A DNA stretch of 64,000 nt from Yamagishiella unicocca (GCA_003116995.1 BDSL01000145.1:1-64000); one strand, 5' to 3'; positions 12,901 to 25,300 are shown, counted from the first letter of the stretch. Numbers and translations: made by a program. Notes: generated by a model from the letters alone, not told the origin.

Positions 12901-13376
12901 TGGTTGTCGAGATATGAATTTTCAAAATTACCAAAAAGTGACGTCAAATGTTCCAAAAACTCGAAAAAATAGGCGAAAGGATAGGGTCACTTTTCTACCC
13001 TAAAACGTGTGCAACTTGTTGTACGGATATCAGATAAAAGGTAGAACACGTCGTGCTTAACAAAGTTATCCACTTTTTACATCAAACTGCAAAGTGGTTG
13101 TCGAGATATGAATTTTCAAAATTACCAAAAAGTGACGTCAAATGTTCCAAAAACTCGAAAAAATAGGCGAAAGGATAGGGTCACTTTTCTACCCTAAAAC
13201 GTGTGCAATTTGTTGTACGGATATGAGATAAAAGGTAGAACACGTCGTGCTTAACAAAGTTATCCACTTTTTACATCAAACTGCAAAGTGGTTGTCGAGA
13301 TATGAATTTTTTAAATTACCAAAAAGTGACGTCAAATGTTGCAAAAATTCAAAAAAATAGGCGAAAGGATAGGGTG
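9901..13376 (-). repeat. 194-bp satellite, about 18 tandem copies, inverted relative of the 207-bp family
   Basis: About eighteen copies of a 194-bp monomer. Its reverse complement aligns with the 207-bp monomer through the TTTGCAGTTTGATGTAAA, GCACGACGTGTTCTACC and AGAAAAGTGACCC blocks, so the two arrays are diverged sister families in opposite orientation. Marker variants show higher-order structure: GACGTTAAATG occurs at about 10,809, 11,779 and 12,361, and AGATTAAAGG at about 10,898 and 11,868, giving exact 970-bp (5 x 194) and 582-bp (3 x 194) spacings. A 72-codon plus-strand frame appears only in the two copies with a TAA-removing variant and is not considered coding. Confidence 0.95.
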
Positions 13377-16300
13377 GGTTGGAGGTCATAGGGGGGGTGT
13401 GGTGGGGAGGGGGGGAGGGGGGGTGGGTGGGTGGGTGGATGGGGGTTTGGGGGTAGGGTGTTGGGGGGTTTGGGTGTTGGGGGGTACATGGGTTAGTGGA
13501 TGGTGGGGGTGGGGGGTCGGGGGTGTGTGTGGTGGGGAGGGGGAGGGGGGTGGGTGGGTGGGTGGGTGGGTTGGAGTCAGGGGATTGGGTGGGTGGGGTT
13601 GGGGGGGTGGGAGGGGGGAGGGATGGATGGGTGGGTGCATGGATGGGTGGGTGGGTGGATGGGTGGGTGGGTGGGTGGATGGGTGGGTGGGTGGATGGGG
13701 GGATTGTGGGTAGGGGGTTGGGGGGTTGGGGGGGTAGATGGGTTAGTGGATGGTGGGGGTGGGGGGTCGGGGGTGTGTGTGGTGGGGAGGGGGGGAGGGG
13801 TTGGAGGGTGGGTGCGTGGGTGGGTTGGAGGCAGGGGATTGGGTGGGCGGGTGGGTGGGAGGGTGGAGGGTGGATTGATGGTTGGGTGGGTGGGTGGGTG
13901 GTTGGGGGGGAGGGAGTTGGGGGGGTATCTGGGTGGGAGTGTGGGAGTGTGGGAATTTGGGTGGATGGGTGGGTGGATGGGTAGGAGGGGGTTGGGGGGG
14001 TGTATGGATGTATGGGTGGATGGGTGGATGGGAGTGTGGATGTATGGGTGGGTTGGTTGGTGGGTGGGTGGATGGCTGAGTGGGTGGGGGTTGGGGGAGG
14101 TTCGTTGGGGGGGGTGGGAGTGTGTGTGTGTGGGGGGGGGGAGTGGGTAGATGGCTGGGTGGGTGGGGGTTGGGGGGGGGATGGGGGGGGATGGGGGGGG
14201 GTTGTGTGGGTGGGTGTATGGGTGGGTGTATGGGTGGGAGGGGGGTGGGGGGGGTGGGGGGGGGGTGGGGGATTTGGGGGTAGGGGGGTGGGGGGGTGGG
14301 TGGGTGGATGGGGGGATTGTGGGTAGGGGGTTGGGGGGTTGGGGGGTAGATGGGTTAGTGGATGGTGGGGGTGGGGGGTCGGGGGTGTGTGTGGTGGGGA
14401 GGGGGGGAGGGGTTGGTGGTGGGTGCGTGGGTGGGTTGGAGGCAGGGGATTGGGTGGGCGGGTGGGTGGGAGGGTGGAGGGTGGATTGATGGTTGGGTGG
14501 GTGGGTGGGTGGTTGGGGGGGAGGGGGTTGGGGGGGTATCTGGGTGGGAGTGTGGCAGTGTGGGAATTTGGGTGGATGGGTGGGTGGATGGGTAGGAGGG
14601 GGGTTGGGGGGGTGTATGGATGTATGGGTGGATGGGTGGATGGGAGTGTGGATGTATGGGTGGGTTGGTTGGTGGGTGGGTGGATGGCTGAGTGGGTGGG
14701 GGTTGGGGGGAGGTTCGTTGGGGGGGGTGGGAGTGTGTGTGTGTGTGGGGGGGGAGTGGGTAGATGGCTGGGTGGGTGGGGGTTGGGGGGGGATGGGGGG
14801 GGATGGGGGGGGGTTGTGTGGGTGGGTGTATGGGTGGGTGTATGGGTGGGAGGGGGGGGGTGGGGTGGGGGGGGGGGTGGGGGATTTGGGGGTAGGGGGA
14901 TGGGGGGTGGGTGGGTGGATGGGGGGATTGTGGGTAGGGGGTTGGGGGGTTGGGGGGGTAGATGGGTTAGTGGATGGTGGGGGTGGGGGTCGGGGGTGTG
15001 TGTGGTGGGGAGGGGGGGAGGGGTTGGTGGGTGGGTGCGTGGGTGGGTTGGAGGCAGGGGATTGGGTGGGCGGGTGGGTGGAGGGTGGAGGGTGGATTGA
15101 TGGTTGGGTGGGTGGGTGGGTGGTTGGGGGGGAGGGGGTTGGGGGGGTATCTGGGTGGGAGTGTGGCAGTGTGGGAATTTGGGTGGATGGGTGGGTGGAT
15201 GGGTAGGAGGGGGGTTGGGGGGTGTATGGATGTATGGGTGGATGGGTGGATGGGAGTGTGGATGTATGGGTGGGTTGGTTGGTGGGTGGGTGGATGGCTG
15301 AGTGGGTGGGGGTTGGGGGGAGGTTCGTTGGGGGGGGTGGGAGTGTGTGTGTGTGGGGGGGGGGAGTGGGTAGATGGCTGGGTGGGTGGGGGTTGGGGGG
15401 GGGATGGGGGTGGATGGGGGGGGTTGTGTGGGTGGGTGTATGGGTGGGTGTATGGGTGGGAGGGGGTGGGGGGGTGGGGGGTGGGGGGTGGGGGATTTTG
15501 GGGTAGGGGGGTGGGGGGTGGGGGGTAGATTGGTTCTAGGAAGGTGGAGGTGAGGGTTTGGGGGGGGGTGGGAGGTGGAGGGATGGGTGGGTGGGTGTAG
15601 GGATGAGTGGGTGTATGGGTGTATGGGTGGGTTGGTGGGTGGGAGGGTGGACGGATGGGTGGGTTGGTGGATGGCTGTGTGGGTGGGTTGGAGGGTGGAT
15701 GGATAGGTGGTTGGGGGGAGGGGGGAGAGGGGGTGGGTGGGTGGGTGGGTTGGGGGGAGGGGGTTAGGTGGGTGGGTGGGTGGGTGGGAGGGTGGAGGGA
15801 TGGGTGGTTGGTTGTGTGGGTTGGAGGGTGGAGGGATGGGTGGGTGGGTGAGGGTTGGGGGGTGTGTGTGGTGGGTGGGTGGGAGGTGGAGGGATGGGTG
15901 GGTGGGTGGGTGGGTGGAGGGATGAGTGGGTGGATGGGTGGATGGGAGTGTGGATGGCTGGGTGGGTGGGTGGGTGTATGGGTGGGTTGGTGGTGGGAGG
16001 GTGGACGGATGGGTGGGTTGGTGGATGGGTGGGTGGATGGCTGGGTGGGTGGGTGGGTTGGAGGGTGGATGGATAGGTGGTTGGGGGGAGGGGGGATAGG
16101 GGGTGGGTGGGTGGGTGGGTTTGGGGGAGGGGGTTAGGTGGGTGGGTTGGGGGGAGGGTGTTGGGTGGGTGGGTGGGGGGTGGAGGGATGGGTGGTTGGG
16201 TGGGTGGGTTGGAGGGTGGAGGGATGGGTGGGTGGGAGGGTGGGTGGGAGGGTGGAGGGATGGATGGGTGGAGGGATGGGTGGAGTGATGGGTGGGTGGG

Positions 16301-17538
16301 TGGCTGGTGGGAGGGTGGGTGGATGGGTGGGTGGGTGGGTGGATGGGGGGATTGTGGGTCGGGGGTTGGGGGGTTGGGGGGTAGATGGGTCAGTGGATGG
16401 TGGGGGTGGAGGGTCGGGGGTGTGTGTGGTGGGGAGGGGGGGAGGGGGGGGTGGGTGGGTTGGAGGCAGGGGATTGGGTGGGTGGGTGGGTGGCAGGGTG
16501 GAGGGTGGATTGATGGGTGGGTGGGTGGTTTGGGGGGAGGGGGTTGGGGGGGGTGACTGGGTGGGAGTGTGGGAGTGTGGGAATTTGGGTGGATGGGTGG
16601 GTGGATGGGTGGGAAATGGGTTTGGGGGGTGTATGGATGTGTGGGTGGATGGGAGTGTGGATGTATGGGTGGGTTGGTTGGTGGGTGGGTGGATGGCTGA
16701 GTGGGTGGGGGTTGGGGGGAGGTTCGTTTGGGGGGTGGGAGTGTGTGTGTGTGTGTCTGTGTGTGTGTGGGAGTGGGTGGATGGGTGGGTGGGTGCGGGT
16801 TGGGGGTGGATATGGGGGGGGGTTGTGTGGGTGGTTGGATGGGTGGGTGTATGGGTGGGAGGGGGGGTGGGGGGGTGGGGGGTGGGGGATTTGGGGGTAG
16901 GGGGGTGGGGGGTGGGGGGGTAGATTGGTTCTAGGAAGGTGGGGGTGAGGGTTTGGGGGGGGTGGGGGGGAGGTGGAGGGATGGGTGGGTGGGTGGGTGT
17001 AGGGATGAGTGGGTGGATGGGTGTATGGGTGTATGGGTGTGTTGGTGGGTGGGAGGGTGGACGGATGGGTGGGTTGGTGGATGGGTGGGTGGATGGCTGG
17101 GTGGGTGGGTTGGAGGGTGGATGGATAGGTGGTTGGGGGGGAGGGGGGGAGAGGGGTGGGTGGGTGGGTGGGTTGGGGGGAGGGGGTTAGGTGGGTGGGT
17201 TGGGGGGAGGGGGTTGGTTGGGTGGGTGGGTGGGTGGGAGGGTGGAGGAATGGGTGGTTGGTTGTGTGGGTTGGAGGGTGGAGGGATGGGTGGGTGGGTG
17301 TGTGGGAGGGTGGAGGGATGGATGGGTGGAGTGATGGGTGGAGGGATGGGTGGGTGGGTGGGTGGGTGGGTGGAGGGATGAGTGGGTGGATGGGTAGATG
17401 GGAGTGTGGATGGATGGGTGGGTGGGTGGGTGTATGGGTGTATGGGTGGGTTGGTGGGTGGGAGGGTGGACGGATGGGTGGGTTGGTGGATGGGTTGGTG
17501 GATGGCTGGGTGGTTGGGGTTGGGGTGGGTGGGGGTGG

Positions 17539-17570
17539 GTTACAAGTTAAAAAACCGGTAACTCGACTGG
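17539..17570. repeat. AT-rich 32-bp island within the G-rich array (copy 1)
   Basis: A sharply bounded island starting GTTACAAGTT, with an A-run, ending CCGGTAACTCGACTGG, inside uninterrupted G-rich repeat. GTTAC and GTAAC form a short inverted repeat. The same island recurs in this window, also outside the array. Confidence 0.8.
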
Positions 17571-18131
17571 GGGGGGTGGGGGTGGGTGGGTGGAGGGATG
17601 GGTGGGTGGGTGGGTGGGTGTATGGGTGGGTGGGTGGGTGGTGGGAGGGTGGGTGGATGGGTGGGTGGGTGGGTGGATGGGGGGTTGTGGGTAGGGGGTT
17701 GGGGGGTTGGGGGGGTAGATGGGTTAGTGGATGGTGGGGATGGGGGTCGGGGGTGTGTGTGGTGGGGAGGGGGGAGGGGTGGGTGGGTGGGTGGGTGGGT
17801 TGGAGGCAGGGGATTGGGTGGGTGGGTGGGTGGGAGGGTGGAGGGATGGGTGGTTGGTTGTGTGGGTTGGAGGGTGGAGGGATGGGTGGGTGGGTGGGTG
17901 GGTGGAGGGATGGATGGGTGGAGTGATGGGTGGAGGGATGGGTGGGTGGGTGGGTGGGTGGGTGGAGGGATGAGTGGGTGGATGGGTAGATGGGAGTGTG
18001 GATGGATGGGTGGATGGGTGGGTGTATGGGTGTATGGGTGGGTTGGTGGGTGGGAGGGTGGACGGATGGGTGGGTTGGCGGATGGGTGGGTGGATGGCTG
18101 GGTGGTTGGGGGTTGGGGTGGGTGGGGTTGG

Positions 18132-18163
18132 GTTACAAGTCAAAAAACCGGTAACTCGACTGG
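18132..18163. repeat. AT-rich 32-bp island (copy 2)
   Basis: The same island as at 17,539, with one T-to-C change (AAGTC in place of AAGTT). It lies 593 bp downstream of copy 1. Confidence 0.8.
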
Positions 18164-21100
18164 GGGGGGTGGGGGTGCGGGTGGGTGGGTGGAGGGATGG
18201 GTGGGTGGGTGGGTGTATGGGTGGGTGGGTGGGTGGGTAGGTGAGTGTGTGTATGGGTGGGTGGGTGGGTGGGAGGGTGGATGGGTGGGTGGATGGGTGG
18301 GAGTGGGGTTAGAGGGGTGGGGGGTTTGGGGGTAGGGGAGTGGGGGGGTGGGGGGGTAGATTGGTTGTAGGAAGGTGGGGTTGGGAGGTTGGGGTGTGTG
18401 TGGTGGGGAGGGTGGGTGGGTGGGTGGGATGAAGGGTGGATGGATGGGTGGTTGGGTGGGTGGGTGGGAGGGTGGAGGGATGGATGGGTGGGTGGGTGGG
18501 TGGAGGGATGGGTGGGTGGGTGGGTGGGTGGCTGGTGGGAGGGTGGAGGGATGGGTGGGCGGGTGGGTGTATGGGTGGGTGGGAGGGTGGAGGGATGGAT
18601 GGGTGGCTGGTTGGAGGGTGGAGGGATGGGTGGGTGGGTGGGTGTATGGGTGGGTGGGAGGGTGGAGGGATGGGTGGGTGGGTGGGTGGAGGGATGGATG
18701 GGTGGGGGATGGGGGTGTGGGTGGGTGGGTGGGTGGGTGGGTGGATGGGTGGGTGGGTGGGTGGGTGGGTTGATAGGTGAGTGGGTGTATGGGTGGGTGG
18801 GTGGATGTGTGGATGGGTCGGTGGATGGGTGGGAGGGGGGTTGGGGGGGTGGGTGGATGGGGGGGGTGGGGGTAGGGGGGTGGGGGGGTGGGGGGTTAGA
18901 TTGGTTCTAGGAAGGTGGGGGTAAGGGGTTGGGGGGGGTGTGGTGGGTGGGTGGGAGGTGTATAGGTGGGTTGGTGGGTGGGAGGGTGGACGGATGGGTG
19001 GGTTGGTGGATGGGTGGATGGCTGGGTGGGTGGGTGGGTTGGAGGGTGGATGGATAGGTGGTTGGGGGGGAGGGGGGGAGAGGGGGTGGGTGGGTGGGTG
19101 GGTTGGGGGGAGGGGGTTAGGTGGGTGGGTAAGGGGAAGGGGGATGGGTGGGTGGGTGGGAGGGTGGAGGGATGGGTGGTTGGTTGTGTGGGTTGGAGGG
19201 TGGAGGGATGGGTGGGTGGTTGAGGGGTTGGGGGGTGTGTGTGGTGGGTGGGTGGGAGGTGGAGGGATGGGTGGGTTGGTGGGTGGGTGGAGGGATGAGT
19301 GGGTGGATGGGTGGATGGGAGTGTGGATGGCTGGGTGGGTGGGTGGGTGTATGGGTGGGTTGGTGGGTGGGTTGGTGGGTGGGAGGGTGGACGGATGGGT
19401 GGGTTGGTGGATGGGTGGGTGGATGGCTGGGTGGGTGGGTGGGTTGGAGGGTGGATGGATAGGTGGTTGGGGGGGAGGGGGGGATAGGGGGTGGGTGGGT
19501 GGGTGGGTTTGGGGGAGGGGGTTAGGTGGGTGGGTTGGGGGGAGGGGGTTGGTTGGGTGGGTGGGTGGGTGGGAGGGTGGAGGGATGGGTGGTTGGTTGT
19601 GTGGGTTGGAGGGTGGAGGGATGGGTGGGTGGGTGAGGGGTTGGGGGGGGTGTGTGTTGGGTGGGTGGGAGGTGGAGGGATGGGTGGGTGGGTGGAGGGA
19701 TGAGTGGGTGGATGGGTGGATGGGAGTGTGGATGGCTGGGTGGGTGGGTGTATGGGTGTATGGGTGGGTTGGTGGGTGGGAGGGTGGACGGATGGGTGGG
19801 TTGGTGGATGGGTGGGTGGATGGCTGGGTGGGTGGGTGGGTTGGAGGGTGGATGGATAGGTGGTTGGGGGGGAGGGGGGGATAGGGGGTGGGTGGGTGGG
19901 TGGGTTGGGGGGAGGGGGTTAGGTGGGTGGGTTGGGGGGAGGGGGTTAGGTGGGTGGGTTGGGGGAGGGGGTTGGGTGGGTGGGTGGGGGGGTGGAGGGA
20001 TGGGTGGTTGGGTGGGTGGGTTGGAGGGTGGAGGGATGGGTGGGTGGTAGGGTGGGTGGGAGGGTGGAGGGATGGATGGGTGGAGGGATGGGTGGAGTGA
20101 TGGGTGGGTGGGTGGGTGGATGGGGGGATTGTGGGTCGGGGGTTGGGGGGTTGGGGGGGTAGATGGGTTAGTGGATGGTGGGGGTGGGGGGTCGGGTGTG
20201 TGTGTGGTGGGGAGGGGGGGAGGGGGGGGTGGGTGGGTTGGAGGCAGGGGATTGGGTGGGTGGGTGGGTGGCAGGGTGGAGGGTGGATTGATGGGTGGGT
20301 GGGTGGTTTGGGGGGAGGGGGTTGGGGGGGTGACTGGGTGGGAGTGTGGGAGTGTGGGAATTTGGGTGGATGGGTGGGTGGATGGGTGGGAAATGGGTTT
20401 GGGGGGTGTATGGATGTGTGGGTGGATGGGAGTGTGGATGTATGGGTGGGTTGGTTGGTGGGTGGGTGGATGGCTGAGTGGGTGGGGGTTGGGGGGAGGT
20501 TCGTTGGGGGGGTGGGAGTGTGTGTGTGTGTGTGTCTGTGTGTGTGTGGGAGTGGGTGGATGGGTGGGTGGGTGCGGGTTGGGGGGTGGATATGGGGGGG
20601 GGTTGTGTGGGTGGTTGGATGGGTGGGTGTATGGGTGGGAGGGGGGTGGGGGGTGGGGGGGTGGGGGATTTGGGGGTAGGGGGTGGGGGGGTGGGGGGGT
20701 AGATTGGTTCTAGGAAGGTGGGGGTGAGGGTTTGGGGGGGGTGGGGGCGAGGTGGAGGGATGGGTGGGTGGGTGGGTGTAGGGATGAGTGGGTGGATGGG
20801 TGTATGGGTGTATGGGTGTGTTGGTGGGTGGGAGGGTGGACGGATGGGTGGGTTGGTGGATGGGTGGGTGGATGGCTGGGTGGGTGGGTTGGAGGGTGGA
20901 TGGATAGGTGGTTGGGGGGGAGGGGGGGAGAGGGGGTGGGTGGGTGGGTGGGTTGGGGGGAGGGGTTAGGTGGGTGGGTTGGGGGGAGGGGGTTGGTTGG
21001 TTGGGTGGGTGGGTGGGAGGGTGGAGGAATGGGTGGTTGGTTGTGTGGGTTGGAGGGTGGAGGGATGGGTGGGTGGGTGGGTGGGAGGGTGGAGGGATGG

Positions 21101-21318
21101 ATGGGTGGAGTGATGGGTGGAGGGATGGGTGGGTGGGTGGGTGGGTGGGTGGAGGGATGAGTGGGTGGATGGGTAGATGGGAGTGTGGATGGATGGGTGG
21201 GTGGGTGGGTGTATGGGTGTATGGGTGGGTTGGTGGGTGGGAGGGTGGACGGATGGGTGGGTTGGTGGATGGGTTGGTGGATGGCTGGGTGGTTGGGGGT
21301 TGGGGTGGGTGGGGGTGG

Positions 21319-21350
21319 GTTACAAGTTAAAAAACCGGTAACTCGACTGG
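21319..21350. repeat. AT-rich 32-bp island (copy 3)
   Basis: Identical to copy 1 and exactly 3,780 bp downstream, so it was probably carried by the large internal duplication of the array. Confidence 0.8.
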
Positions 21351-22273
21351 GGTGGGTGGGGGTGGGTGGGTGGAGGGATGGGTGGGTGGGTGGGTGGGTG
21401 TATGGGTGGGTGGGTGGGTGGGTAGGTGAGTGTGTGTATGGGTGGGTGGGTGGGTGGGTGGGAGGGTGGATGGGTGGGTGGATGGGTGGGAGGGGGGTTA
21501 GGGGGGTGGGGGGTTTGGGGGTAGGGGAGTGGGGGGGTGGGGGGGTAGATTGGTTGTAGGAAGGTGGGGTTGGGAGGTTGGGGGGTGTGTGGTGGGAGGG
21601 TGGGTGGGTGGGTGGGTGGGTGGGTGGGTTGAAGGTTGGATGGTTGGGTGGGTGGGTGGGAGGGTGGAGGGATGGATGGGTGGGTGGGTGGGTGGAGGGA
21701 TGGGTGGGTGGGTGGGTGGCTGGTGGGAGGGTGGGTGTATGGGTGGGTGGGTGGGTGTATGGGTGGGTGGGAGGGTGGAGGGATGGATGGGTGGCTGGTG
21801 GGAGGGTGGAGGGATGGGTGGGTGGGTGGGTGTATGGGTGGGTGGGAGGGTGGAGGGATGGGTGGGTGGGTGGGTGGAGGGATGGATGGGTGGGGGATGG
21901 GGGTGTGGGTGGGTGGGTGGGTGGGTGGATGGGTGGGTGGGTGGGTTGATAGGTGAGTGGGTGTATGGGTGGGTGGGTGGATGTGTGGATGGGTCGGTGG
22001 ATGGGTGGGAGGGGGGTTGGGGGGGTGGGTGGATGGGGGGGGTGGGGATAGGGGGGTGGGGATAGGGGGGTGGGGGGGTGGGTGGGTAGATTGGTAAGTG
22101 GAAGGTGTATGGGTGGGCGGGTCGGTGGGTGCATGGGTTGGTGGGTGGGTGAGTGGGTGGGTGGGTGGGTGGATGGGTGGATGGGTGTATGGGTGGGTGT
22201 TTGGGTGTATGGGTGTATGGGTGGGTGGGTGGTGGATTGGGGGGAGGGGGGTGGGTGGGTGGGTGGGTGGATG

Positions 22274-22362
22274 GGTGGGTAAATTTTGGAATGTCATACC
22301 TCGTCAACCAGTTTGCAGTTTGATGTAAACCATGGATAAGTTTGTTCCGCACGACGTGTTCA
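22274..22362 (+). repeat. Single diverged satellite fragment between two low-complexity arrays
   Basis: About 89 bp matching the left part of the 207-bp monomer (ACCAGTTTGCAGTTTGATGT and GCACGACGTGTTC are conserved), with changes that resemble both the 207- and 194-bp families. It is in the orientation of the 207-bp family and breaks off abruptly into the GGC/GGA array. Confidence 0.9.
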
Positions 22363-25300
22363 ACCGGCGGTGGCGGTGGTGGCAGCGGCTGTTGTGGCGG
22401 CAGGGGCGGCTTCATGGTGGAGGCGGCGGAGGCGGTGGAGGCGGTGGAGGTCATGGAGGTGGTGGAGGCAGTGGAGGTGGTGGAGGCGGTGCAAGCGGCG
22501 CAGGCGGCGCCGCAGGCGGTCAAGGCGGCAGTGGAGGCGAAGGTGGAGTCGGCGGTGGCGGCAGCAGCAGTGGAGGCGGCGGTGGAGGCGGCGGCGGTGG
22601 AATCGGCAGAGGAGGAGGAGGTGGCGGCGGAGGAGGCGGCAGCGAGGAGGAGGTGGCGGCAGCTGCGAGGAGGCGGCGACGGTGGCAACAGTGGTGGCGA
22701 AGGCGGCGGTGAAGGCGGCAGTGGTGGCTGCAGCGGCGGCGGAGGCGGAGGCGGTGGCAGCAGCGGCGGAGGCAGTGGAGGCGGTGGAGGCGGTGGAGGT
22801 GGCAGAGGCAGCAGAGGCAGCAGACACGACAAAAGCAGCAGAGGCAGCGGTGGAGGCGGAGTGGAAGCGGAGTCGGCGGTGGAGGAGGAAGCGGCGGCGG
22901 CTGTGGCTGCAGCTGCGGCGGAGGCGGCGGTGGTGGCAGTGGCGGCCACGGCGGAGGAGGCGGCGGAGACGGTGGAGGTGGTGGAGGCGGTGGAGGCGTC
23001 GGCGGCGGCGGCCGTGGAGGAGGCGGCGGCGGCGGGGGCGACGGAGGAAGCGGCGACGGAGGAGGCGGTATCAGAGGAGGCGGCGGTATCGGAGGAGGAG
23101 GCGGTATCGGAGGCGGAGGCGGTATCGGAGGCAGAGGCGGTATCGGAGGCGGCGGTGGTATCGGAGGAGGAGGCGGAGACGGCGGCGAAGGAGGAAGCGG
23201 AGGCGGCTGTGGCTGTGGCTGCGGCGGGTGGCAGTGATGGCCGCGGCCGCGGCCATGGCGGTGGCGGCGGCAGCGGCGGCGGCAGCGGCGGAGGTGGTGG
23301 AGGCGGCGGAGGAGGAGGAAGCGGCGGTGGAGGCGAAGGTGGAGTCGGCGGTGGCGGCAGCAGCAGTGGAGGCGGCGGTGGAGGCCGTGGCGGTGGAATC
23401 GGCAGAGGAGGAGGAGGTGGCGGCGGAGGAGGCGGCAGCGAGGAGGAGGTGGCGGCGGCGGCGAGGAGGCGGCGATGGTGGCAACAGTGGTGGCGAAGGC
23501 GGCGGTGAAGGCGGCAGTGGTGGCTGCAGCAGCGGCGGAGGCGGAGGCGGTGGCAGCAGCGGCGGAGGCGGTGGAGGCGGTGGAGGTGACAGAGGCGGCA
23601 GAGGCAGCAGACACGACAAAAGCAGCAGAGGCAGCGGTGGAGGCGGAGTGGAAGCCGAGGAGTCGGCGGTGGGTGAGGAAGCGGCGGCGGCTGTGGCTGC
23701 AGCTGCGGCGGAGGCGGCGGTGGTGGCAGTGGCGGCCACGGCGGAGGAGGCGGCAGAGGCGGTGGAGGTGGTGGAGGCGGTGGAGGCGTCGGCGGCGGCG
23801 GCCGTGGAGGAGGCGGCGGCGGCGGGGGCGACGGGGGAGGCGGCGACGGAGGAGGCGGTATCAGAGGAGGAGGCGGTATCGGAGGAGGAGGCGGTATCGG
23901 AGGCGGAGGCGGTATCGAAGGCAGAGGCGGTATCGGAGGCGGAGCCGGAGGCGGTATCGGAGGCGGAGCCGGAGGCGGTATCGGAGGCGGAGCCGGAGGC
24001 GGTATCGGAGGCGGTGGCGGCGGCGGCGGAGGAGGTGGAGGCGGAGGTGGAGGTGGTGGAGGCGGTGGAGTTGGTGGAGTTGGTGGAGGCGGAGGCAGAG
24101 ACGGCGGAGGCGGAGGCGGAGGCGGCGGAGGCAGCAGGGGCAGCGGTGGAGGCGGCGGCGAGGAGGAGGCGGCGGCGGTGGCGGAGGAGGCGGAGGAGGC
24201 GGCGGAGGCGGTCGAGGTGGTGGAGGCGGTGGAGGCGTCGGCGGCGGCGGCCGTGGAGGAGGCGGCGGCGGCGGGGGCGACGGAGGAGGCGGTATCAAAG
24301 GAGGAGGCGGTATCAGAGGAGGAGGCGGTATCGGAAGCGGAGGCGGTATCGGAGGCAGAGGCGGTATCGGAGGCGGAGGAGGTGGTATCGGAGGAGGAGG
24401 CGGAGACGGCGGCGAAGGAGGAAGCGGAGGCGGCTGTAGCTGCGGCTGAGGCGGCGGTGATGGCAGCGACGGCCGCAGCCATCGCGGCTGCGGCGGCTGT
24501 GGCGGCTGCGGCAGTGGCGGTGGAGGTGGCGGAGGCGGCGGCGGCGGAGGTAGCGGAGGCGGTGGAGGAGGAAGAAGCGGCGGTGGAGGAGGCGGCGGAG
24601 GCGGAGGCAGAGGCGGAGGAGAAAGCAGCGGCAGAGGCGGAGGCAAAGGCGGAGGCGGAGGCGGAGCCGGTGGCGTAAGAGGCGGCGGCGGCGGTGGCGG
24701 CAGTGGCGGCGGCGGAGGAGGCGGAGGCGGCGGAGGAAGCGGCGGTGAGGAGGGGGCGGCGGCGGCGGCGAGGAGGAGGCGGCGACGGCGGCGACAGTGG
24801 TGGTGAAGGCGGCGGCGGAGGCTGCAGTGGTGGCAGCAGCGGCAGCGGAGGCGGAGGCGGCGGCAGCAGCGGCGGAGACGGTGGGGGTGGAGGAGGTGGC
24901 GCCGGAGGAGTAGGCGGAGGCGGAGGTGGCGGATGTGGCGGAGGCGGCGGAGGAGGAGGAAGCGGCGGAGGAGGAGGAGGCAGAGGCGGTGGAGGCGGCG
25001 GAGGCGGCGGCAGAGGCGGCGAAGAAAGCAGCGGCAGAGGCGGCGGCGGAGGTGGTGGCAGAGGCGGTGGAGGCGATGGAGGTGGTGGAGGTGGTGGAGG
25101 CGGCGCAAGAGGCGCAGGCGGCGGCACAGGCAGTGGAGGCGGCGGAGGAGGTGGCGGCGGCGGCGGAGTCCGCGGTGGCATCGGCGGCGGCGGCAGTGGA
25201 GGCGGCGGCGATGAGGAGGCGGCGACGGCGTCGGCGGCTGCGGCGGCGATGGAGGCGCCGGAGGCGACGGCGGCGGCGGTGGAGGCGGCGGCAGCAGAGG

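Larger units (their letters stand above)
13377..22273 (+). repeat. G-rich GGGT/GGAT minisatellite array
   Basis: Nearly 9 kb of GGGTGGGT, GGATGGGT and GGGGG-run sequence with almost no C on the plus strand, so a strongly strand-asymmetric potential G-quadruplex block. Two levels of internal duplication are visible. The phrase GATTGTGGGTAGGGGG recurs at 13,702, 14,315 and 14,927 (about 612 bp apart). A larger block is repeated at about 3.78 kb offset (16,350 with 20,127; 16,921 with 20,700; 17,539 with 21,319). Long frames on both strands (Gly/Trp/Val-rich or Pro/His/Thr-rich) come from the repeat. Confidence 0.95.

Noticed and set aside
6576..13376. CRISPR array
   Set aside because: Repeats are long (about 200 bp), contiguous and without unique spacers; the genome is eukaryotic.
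6576..13376. Self-cleaving ribozyme encoded in the satellite (retrozyme-like)
   Set aside because: I looked for hammerhead core words (CTGATGA with a matching GAAA arm) in both monomers and found none.
1..22273. Telomeric repeat
   Set aside because: No TTTTAGGG or TTTAGGG arrays are present. The occasional CCCTAAC in the C-rich block is isolated.
21498..25181. A 1,227-codon minus-strand frame (Pro-rich, then Ala/Ser/Thr-rich) that looks like a large protein
   Set aside because: It runs through two unrelated low-complexity arrays and the satellite fragment between them. All frames are open there because the repeat lacks stop codons.
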